Part shown: positions 4,518 through 8,804 of the stretch, piece by piece
How positions within the stretch are numbered: the stretch's first letter is position 1
How the letters are laid out: every line of letters starts with the position of its first letter
Source of the DNA: Chloroflexi bacterium RBG_16_68_14
GTDB lineage: Bacteria; Chloroflexota; Dehalococcoidia; DSTF01; RBG-16-68-14
Reading direction: 5' to 3'
Assembly: GCA_001796995.1 (NCBI GenBank)
Contig: MGOB01000065.1
Location: 35,961 to 44,764 of the forward strand
DNA length: 8,804 bases
Notes under the pieces: generated by a model
What the model saw: the letters and a program-made list of their open reading frames with translations, nothing else
What the model was told of the DNA's origin: nothing
Database searches by the model: none
Made by a program: the position numbers and the translations under genes

Positions 4518-5795
4518 ATGGAAGCGAACGCCTACCGGAAGACCACTCTCCCCAACGGCTTGCGCGTCCTCACCGCCCCCATGCCCCACACCAGCTCGGT
4601 GGCGGTGAGCATCTACCTGGGCGCCGGCTCTCGCTATGAAACGAAGGCCCAGGCCGGCCTCTCCCACTTCATCGAGCACCTCTGCTTCAAGGGCACAGAA
4701 CACCGGCCCACGCCCCAGGAGGTCTTCCAGGTGATCGACAGCGTGGGCGGCACGATTAACGCCGCCACGGACCGGGAGCTGACGGTCTTCGACTGCAAGG
4801 TGGCGCGGCCCCATTTCCAGCTCGCCCTGGACGTGCTCGCGGACCTGATCCGGCGGCCCCTCTTCGCGCCCGACCAGCTAGAGATGGAGCGCCGGGTGAT
4901 CATGGAAGAGCTGGCGATGGTGGCCGACTCTCCCGCCCAGCAGGTGGACGTGCTCCTGGACGAAACCCTCTGGCCGGAGCAGCCCCTGGGCCGCGAGGTG
5001 GCCGGAAGCGAGGCCACCGTGAGCGCCCTCAGCCGGGAGATGGCCATCGACTACCTGCACCGTCAGTACGTGCCCAACAACACAGTCATCAGCATCGCGG
5101 GGGCCACGGACCACCAGGAGGCGGTGGATCTGGTCGAGGCCGCCCTGGGTGACTGGCCCCGCGGCGTGCCCAGCGGCTGGTTCCCCGCCGTCAACGGGCA
5201 GCGGGCGCCCCGCGCAGCCGTCAAGCACAAGACGACGGAACAGGCGCACCTCTCGCTGGCGGTGCGCGCGTTGCCTCTCCGGCACCCCGACCGCTACGCC
5301 CTGAGCCTGCTAAGCGTCATCCTGGGCGAAGGGATGAGCAGCCGGCTGACGCTGGAGCTGCGGGAGCGGCGCGGCCTCTGCTACGACGTCCACAGCTACG
5401 TCAGCTACTTCCAGGACGCCGGCGCCTTCGCGATCTACGCGGGCGTCGATCCAACCAACGCGCGGGAGACGCTGAGCGCCCTGCTGGCGGAGCTGGCCCG
5501 CCTGCGCGACGAGCCCGTCCCGGAGGAGGAGCTGGCCCGGGCGAAGGAGTTAGCCAAGGGACGCCTCCTCCTGCGCATGGAGGACACCCGCGCCGTCTCC
5601 GACTGGCTGGGCGCCCAGGAGCTTCTGGCTGGCCGCCTCCGCACCGTCGATGAAGTCGCCGCGTTAATCGACGCGGTGACGTCTGAGGACCTGCGTCGGG
5701 TGGCCGGGCAGCTCATCGTGTCCGACCAGCTCAACCTGGCCATCGTCGGCCCCTTCCGCTCCGACCGGCGCTTCCTTTCGCTGCTTCACCTCTAG
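4518..5795 (+). CDS. M16 family zinc peptidase (processing-peptidase-like)
   Basis: 425 residues, the normal length for a single-chain M16B bacterial peptidase. M16 enzymes are two-domain clamshell metallopeptidases that degrade or process peptides. The inverted zinc motif HFIEH is at residues 50-54 (His50, Glu53, His54), and Glu131 in VIMEELAM follows His54 after exactly 76 residues, matching the HxxEHx76E signature. The C-terminal domain has the usual RRGLCYDVHSYVSYFQDAGA block (from about residue 289), which carries the conserved Arg and Tyr of this family. No signal peptide is present, so a cytosolic location is likely. It is transcribed divergently from the tRNA cluster with its own promoter. 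The ATG lacks a clear Shine-Dalgarno, but the sequence right after it (LPNGLRVLTAPMPHTSSVAV) is the standard M16 N-terminus, so the start cannot be far off. Confidence 0.93.
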   Translation: MEANAYRKTTLPNGLRVLTAPMPHTSSVAVSIYLGAGSRYETKAQAGLSHFIEHLCFKGTEHRPTPQEVFQVIDSVGGTINAATDRELTVFDCKVARPHFQLALDVLADLIRRPLFAPDQLEMERRVIMEELAMVADSPAQQVDVLLDETLWPEQPLGREVAGSEATVSALSREMAIDYLHRQYVPNNTVISIAGATDHQEAVDLVEAALGDWPRGVPSGWFPAVNGQRAPRAAVKHKTTEQAHLSLAVRALPLRHPDRYALSLLSVILGEGMSSRLTLELRERRGLCYDVHSYVSYFQDAGAFAIYAGVDPTNARETLSALLAELARLRDEPVPEEELARAKELAKGRLLLRMEDTRAVSDWLGAQELLAGRLRTVDEVAALIDAVTSEDLRRVAGQLIVSDQLNLAIVGPFRSDRRFLSLLHL

Positions 5796-5813
5796 TCAAG
5801 CGGCCGCCAGGGT

Positions 5814-5841
5814 TTGACCACAGCGGTAAGTGACGTATCAT
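5814..5841 (+). promoter_or_regulatory. Promoter of the permuted phosphodiesterase gene
   Basis: TTGACC (5814-5819) and TATCAT (5836-5841) are separated by 16 nt, each matching the sigma-70 consensus at 5 of 6 positions. The predicted transcript start is about 5848, giving a leader of about 33 nt. It lies in the 85-nt gap after the M16 gene, so the two plus-strand genes can be expressed separately. Confidence 0.65.
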
Positions 5842-5853
5842 CGGGTCACCCGA
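5841..5853 (+). promoter_or_regulatory. Palindromic candidate operator at the phosphodiesterase transcript start
   Basis: TCGGGT-C-ACCCGA, a perfect inverted repeat with 6-nt arms and a single central base. It starts at the last base of the -10 box and covers the predicted transcript start, a classic repressor position. It has the same 6-1-6 geometry as the palindrome before the TetR gene but a different sequence. No regulator can be assigned. Confidence 0.45.
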
Positions 5854-5870
5854 CCAGTTCCGTCGTCAAG

Positions 5871-5876
5871 AGGAGG
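5871..5876 (+). promoter_or_regulatory. Ribosome binding site of the phosphodiesterase gene
   Basis: AGGAGG placed 4 nt before the ATG at 5881. It decides the start: an in-frame GTG at 5830 lies upstream of the -10 box and would not be transcribed from the predicted promoter. Confidence 0.8.
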
Positions 5877-5880
5877 CGCC

Positions 5881-7851
5881 ATGACCACCCCAGAACCAGC
5901 GGAAGGGACTCTGGCCGGGCCGGAGCGCCCCGGAGGCCAGGGCCTCGATCCCAACCAGGAGGAGTCCGGCAACCGGGCGATCTATCTCCTCCTCACTCAC
6001 CCCGTCGTCGGGCCCCAGACCGACTTCGTCGCCACCTATCGGGACGCCGCCCTTCGGGAGCCTCGGGGCGGCGCCTACGAGGTCTGGGCGCAGCGGGGCA
6101 TGGTGCGCTTCCAGCGCTCGTATGGCGCAACGGGTGAGTACGAGTACCAGGTGGTCGAGACGGTGGGCCAGAACCCGGTCGAGAGCCAGGATCCGCGCGC
6201 TGTCGCCACCATCGAGGAGGAGTTGGAGGCGGCGCGCCGCTCCGGCAACCCCACCGACGACCCGAACCAGGCGTTCATCGAGCCGGAGCAGCTCAGCTAC
6301 CCCCTGGCCTACGAGCGCATCGCCCAGCTCTTCGATAGCCCCAACGCGCCCGACCTGGTGGTGAACCCCAAGTGCTACGCCTTCGGCCGGCAACCCGGCC
6401 AGCACGGGGCGCTGGACGTAGTGCAGTCGCGGGCGCCCCTCGCCTTCTCCGGGCCGGGGGTGCGTCCCGGCGTGAGCGACGACGCCGTCCGCCACATCGA
6501 TATCGCCCCCACCATCGCCCGGCTGATGGGCTTCCCGCAGATCGAGGGGCGAGGCGCCACCGGCCGCCCCTCGGCCAGCGTTTACCTGCGGCGCCAGGAC
6601 GGCCGCCCGCTGGAGGAGATCCTGGACCTGGGCGCCGACGGCGAGCCGCGGGCCCGTCCGGAGCGGGTCTACATCGTCCACATGGACGGCGTGAGCAACT
6701 CGGAGCTGCACGCGCGGTTAGAGGATGCGGACGCCATCCCCCACCTGCGGCGGCTCATCCAGCGCGGGCACATGTTCCGCTACGGCTCCATCGTCAACTT
6801 CCCCTCCATCACCTGGCCCAGCCACAACACCATCGGCACCGGCTGCTGGGGCGGCCACCACGACATCGTCAACCCGACCTACTACCTGCGGGAGACGCGA
6901 GAGGTGGTCACCCCCCAGGGCCAGCAGTTCGACACCGCCAGGTTCCTGGGCCACGAGGTGGAGACGCTGTACGAGGCGTTCCACCGCGTCCACGGCCCCT
7001 GGCAGGGCAACCGCGGCGCCTTCACCGTCGCCATCCACGAGCCCTGCACCCGGGGCGCCGACCACTCGGTGCTGGAGCGCCGGATCGTCGGCGACCGCGA
7101 CCGGCTGCGGGCGCTGACCAGGGAGTGCGAGGCGGACGTCCACCCTCGCTGGCGGGACGACGGCGTCGAGGGCGTCCAGGGCTACCCCATCCTGGAGACT
7201 AGGGGCATCGCCCAGGCGCTCCTCCTCTTCTCCGAGGACAGCCATCCGCCGCCCATCTTCACCTTCCACGAGTTCGCCCTCCCCGACGCCGTCGCCCACG
7301 ACTACGGCCCCCACCATGAGGCGGTGCGGGACTCCCTGGAGGAGACGGACCGCCGGGTCGGCCGCCTCCTGCGCACCCTGGAGGAGCGCGGGCTCTTCGA
7401 CTCCATGCTGTTCGTCATCACCTCCGACCACGGCATGGCCGCCACCCGCACCGAGCTGGCGGCAAACCAGGTGGAGCTGCTGCCCAAGGAGGGGATGAAG
7501 GCGGTGGTGCCGATGCCCCTGGCCTACCTGCTGGACATGGACGTGGACATCCAGCGCGCCGCCGACGGCCGCACCGCCACCATCACGGTACTGGCCAACG
7601 ACGCCGACGCCTCGGGCGAGCGGCCGCCCGCCGCCGAAGCCGAGGTGACAGTGAGCGGCCACGGCGGCCAGGTGCTCGCCCGCGCCCGCACCGACCACTA
7701 CGGGGTCGCCGGGATCCCGCTGCCGGCGGACCTGCCGCCCCACGATGTCCTCATCTCCGTGCACCACGACGACTACAACCCCCGCCACCTGCGCCTGGAC
7801 GGCTCCAACGTGGTGCTGGACCTACAGGAGTTGCTGTACGGCGAGTCCTAG
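5881..7851 (+). CDS. Alkaline-phosphatase-superfamily phosphodiesterase with permuted domain order
   Basis: 656 residues from the ATG at 5881. The protein is a probable two-metal phosphodiesterase or pyrophosphatase of the type I phosphodiesterase/nucleotide pyrophosphatase (NPP) group. Ligand motifs are Asp269 in VYIVHMDG, nucleophile Thr311 in SITWPSHN, Asp469 and His473 in LPDAVAHDYGP, and Asp516-His517 in TSDHGM. The remaining block normally follows these, but here it lies first: PDLVV (157-161), GQHG with His175, and HIDIAPTIARLMG (205-217). The conserved blocks are therefore circularly permuted. Residues 1-150 show no recognisable domain. Residues about 560-645 look like an Ig/transthyretin-like beta domain (TITVLANDAD, VLARARTDHYGVAG). 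No signal peptide is present, so it appears cytosolic despite the lipoprotein gene 11 nt downstream. Similar proteins may exist in Actinomycetota and Chloroflexota, judging from memory. The substrate is unknown. Confidence 0.85.
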   Translation: MTTPEPAEGTLAGPERPGGQGLDPNQEESGNRAIYLLLTHPVVGPQTDFVATYRDAALREPRGGAYEVWAQRGMVRFQRSYGATGEYEYQVVETVGQNPVESQDPRAVATIEEELEAARRSGNPTDDPNQAFIEPEQLSYPLAYERIAQLFDSPNAPDLVVNPKCYAFGRQPGQHGALDVVQSRAPLAFSGPGVRPGVSDDAVRHIDIAPTIARLMGFPQIEGRGATGRPSASVYLRRQDGRPLEEILDLGADGEPRARPERVYIVHMDGVSNSELHARLEDADAIPHLRRLIQRGHMFRYGSIVNFPSITWPSHNTIGTGCWGGHHDIVNPTYYLRETREVVTPQGQQFDTARFLGHEVETLYEAFHRVHGPWQGNRGAFTVAIHEPCTRGADHSVLERRIVGDRDRLRALTRECEADVHPRWRDDGVEGVQGYPILETRGIAQALLLFSEDSHPPPIFTFHEFALPDAVAHDYGPHHEAVRDSLEETDRRVGRLLRTLEERGLFDSMLFVITSDHGMAATRTELAANQVELLPKEGMKAVVPMPLAYLLDMDVDIQRAADGRTATITVLANDADASGERPPAAEAEVTVSGHGGQVLARARTDHYGVAGIPLPADLPPHDVLISVHHDDYNPRHLRLDGSNVVLDLQELLYGES

Positions 7852-7862
7852 GTAAGCGCCGG

Positions 7863-8297
7863 ATGAGAGCCCTCCCCTGGCTTGCGATCAGCGTGCTCGT
7901 TTTGGCGACCGTCCTCGCCGTCGCCTGTGGCGGCGAGGACGGTGACGGCACGGCCCCAACCGCGACGCCCACCGAGAGCCGCGCGGACACGGCTACGCCC
8001 ACCCCAAGCCAGTCGCCGGCACCGACGTCGACGCCAACCGTGGAGGGCACGCCAACGCGCTTCCAGGCGCTCCGGGATCAGCTCCGGGGCCAGCTCGAGG
8101 CCATCGGCGACAACATCGGCGCCATCCCGGACGACATACGCGCCGGGCTCCTGGCCCGCTGCCACGAGCTGGAGGAGTTCGTCGCGCCCGAGGTCATCGC
8201 CGACATCTGCGGGGCGATCGAGCAGGCCATCGAAGGCGACGACCCGGGCCTCATCGACCTGGTGCTGGACCGGCTGGCGGAGCTGACGGAGGAGTAG
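7863..8297 (+). CDS. Small secreted lipoprotein with Thr/Pro-rich linker
   Basis: 144 residues; I do not recognise a family. A hydrophobic signal segment (residues 4-20) ends in AVAC, so Cys22 is a plausible lipidation site, followed by an acidic GGEDGDG stretch. Residues 30-65 form a Thr/Pro/Ser-rich spacer (ATPT, TPTPSQSPAPTSTPT), likely to hold the rest away from the membrane. Residues 66-144 look helical and acidic, with heptad-like spacing and two cysteines (Cys100, Cys116) that could form a disulfide outside the cell. The gene starts 11 nt after the phosphodiesterase stop and has no promoter of its own that I can see, so the two are probably co-transcribed. A stable partnership is not obvious because the phosphodiesterase lacks a signal peptide. 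A weak AGG precedes the ATG. The three-hairpin cluster downstream may end the transcript. Confidence 0.75.
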   Translation: MRALPWLAISVLVLATVLAVACGGEDGDGTAPTATPTESRADTATPTPSQSPAPTSTPTVEGTPTRFQALRDQLRGQLEAIGDNIGAIPDDIRAGLLARCHELEEFVAPEVIADICGAIEQAIEGDDPGLIDLVLDRLAELTEE

Positions 8298-8354
8298 CGT
8301 CGGCCTTCACCCTTGCCATGCGACTGCTGACAGCGGTGAGCCAATTCTCCGAGG

Positions 8355-8410
8355 GACAGGCTTCAGCCTGTCGCCGTCGCCTGCCCTCCAGCAGGCGGGG
8401 GCTAAAGCCC
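8355..8410. repeat. Three-hairpin palindrome cluster (REP-like element)
   Basis: Three palindromes sit back to back in 56 bp: GACAGGC-ttca-GCCTGTC (8355-8361 with 8366-8372), CGCCTGC-cctcca-GCAGGCG (8378-8384 with 8391-8397), and GGGC-taaa-GCCC (8399-8402 with 8407-8410). All arms are perfect. The element lies in the 191-nt gap between the lipoprotein and TetR genes and shows no coding potential. Clustered short palindromes of this type are typical of interspersed REP/BIME or miniature mobile repeats. It could also act as a bidirectional transcription stop or mRNA stabiliser. Whether it recurs elsewhere cannot be seen here. Confidence 0.6.
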
Positions 8411-8445
8411 GACCCGCGGTGTTACTCAGCGCCCTCGCCCGCCGC

Positions 8446-8473
8446 TTGACACCATCACCGCCGTGCGTTACAT
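8446..8473 (+). promoter_or_regulatory. Possible promoter of the TetR gene
   Basis: A perfect -35 box TTGACA (8446-8451) is followed after 16 nt by TTACAT (8468-8473), a weak -10 matching 3 of 6 positions. The transcript would start about 9 nt before the ATG, leaving no room for a Shine-Dalgarno, and none is seen. The palindrome overlapping the end of this -10 supports a regulated promoter here. Confidence 0.45.
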
Positions 8474-8485
8474 GAATGCCATTCA
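8473..8485 (+). promoter_or_regulatory. Candidate TetR operator, palindrome before the start codon
   Basis: TGAATG-C-CATTCA is a perfect inverted repeat with 6-nt arms and one central base, ending 3 nt before the ATG of the TetR gene and overlapping the proposed -10 box. Autorepression through such a site is the common arrangement for TetR regulators. The half-site TGAATG is the same as in the Bacillus FadR box, but there the arms are farther apart, so shared function is only a suggestion. Confidence 0.55.
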
Positions 8486-8488
8486 GTC

Positions 8489-8804
8489 ATGCCCGCCACA
8501 GCGCCGCCAGCGGCCAAACAGGGGAAGCGGGAGCGCCAGAAGATCGCCCGCCGCGAGGCCATCCTGGCCGCCGCCCGCAAGGTCTTCGCCCGGAAGAGCT
8601 ACGACGGCGCCACCATGGCCGACATCGCCCGGGCGGCGGGCGTGGCGGCCGGCACCGTCTACCTCTACTACGCCTCCAAGTCCGACCTGTTCGCCGCCCT
8701 CAACGCCCGCCTCCTGCAAGTGATCAACCAGGCGATCCAGGAGACGCCGGGCCAGGGCGAGCTGCGGGAGGGCATCCGGGCGCGCATCCACGCCATCTTC
8801 GCGG
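8489..8804 (+). CDS. TetR/AcrR-family transcriptional regulator, N-terminal part
   Basis: 105 codons before the right edge; the frame stays open. After a basic N-terminal tail (AAKQGKRERQKIARR), residues 21-68 form the TetR DNA-binding domain: the first helix REAILAAARKVFARKSYDG, then the helix-turn-helix TMADIARAAGVAAGTVYLYY (42-61) and ASKSDLF, which is the family signature (GT-x-Y-x-Y-x-x-K-x-x-L). The ligand-binding domain begins at about residue 70 and is cut off, so the inducer cannot be guessed. The ATG at 8489 is the only sensible start. It has no visible Shine-Dalgarno and may be translated from a very short leader. A perfect palindrome directly upstream suggests autoregulation. Genes under its control are probably beyond the right edge. 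Confidence 0.9.
   Translation, partial: MPATAPPAAKQGKRERQKIARREAILAAARKVFARKSYDGATMADIARAAGVAAGTVYLYYASKSDLFAALNARLLQVINQAIQETPGQGELREGIRARIHAIFA

Noticed and set aside
5830..5880. GTG at 5830 as start of the phosphodiesterase
   Set aside because: It lies between the -35 and -10 boxes of the likely promoter, while the ATG at 5881 has AGGAGG directly upstream.
5866..6711. 281-codon open frame on the minus strand
   Set aside because: Shadow of the phosphodiesterase N-terminal part; no family-like sequence, and it runs through the well-placed ribosome site of that gene.
6718..7788. 356-codon open frame on the minus strand
   Set aside because: It lies opposite the phosphodiesterase core, which has clear motifs, and its Val/Gly/His-rich translation is a typical GC-rich antisense shadow.
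8355..8410. CRISPR-like array
   Set aside because: The three palindromes differ in sequence and there are no equal repeats with regular spacers.
8463..8723. 86-codon plus-strand frame in the TetR region
   Set aside because: It is in a different frame from the TetR protein, Pro/Ser/Arg-rich, and overlaps the operator palindrome; the TetR frame is open to the edge with clear family motifs.

Overview
The window is a GC-rich piece of a bacterial chromosome. I favour a Chloroflexota (Dehalococcoidia-like) source, with Actinomycetota as the alternative. The reasons are the paired alpha/beta-hydrolase-cyclase fusion proteins that begin MEPRIQYAKT, the Thr/Pro-rich linker of the lipoprotein, and a cluster of small palindromes. 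No 16S rRNA or other strong marker is present, so this placement is an inference.

Left part (1-4032, all minus strand, read right to left). A class I SAM-dependent O-methyltransferase and a DUF3237 protein lie 26 nt apart. Next comes a tightly coupled run: two tandem fusion proteins (alpha/beta-hydrolase fold plus class III nucleotide cyclase), then the start of an aminoglycoside-phosphotransferase-like kinase cut off at position 1. Both junctions in this run are TGATG stop/start overlaps. Both hydrolase domains appear to have lost their catalytic residues, so they look like sensor domains driving a cyclic-nucleotide output. The first 55 bp of the two fusion genes are almost identical, although the rest has diverged widely.

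Middle (4013-4517). Three minus-strand tRNA genes, Trp(CCA), Leu(GAG) and Cys(GCA), all with encoded CCA, are served by a good sigma-70-type promoter with a GC-rich discriminator. A second promoter fires in the opposite direction into an M16 zinc peptidase gene. A strong hairpin places the annotated start codon of the O-methyltransferase in its loop, just after tRNA-Cys.

Right part (4518-8804, plus strand). It holds the M16 peptidase; a 656-residue alkaline-phosphatase-superfamily phosphodiesterase whose conserved blocks are in circularly permuted order; a small lipoprotein directly behind it; a cluster of three hairpins resembling a REP element; and the 5' end of a TetR-family regulator with a perfect palindrome just before its start codon. 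The phosphodiesterase promoter also carries a perfect 6-1-6 palindrome at its predicted transcription start.

The best candidates for something undescribed are the permuted phosphodiesterase and the paired pseudo-hydrolase/cyclase genes. I see no CRISPR array, transposase, integrase or rRNA. No gene-free stretch exceeds 300 bases.
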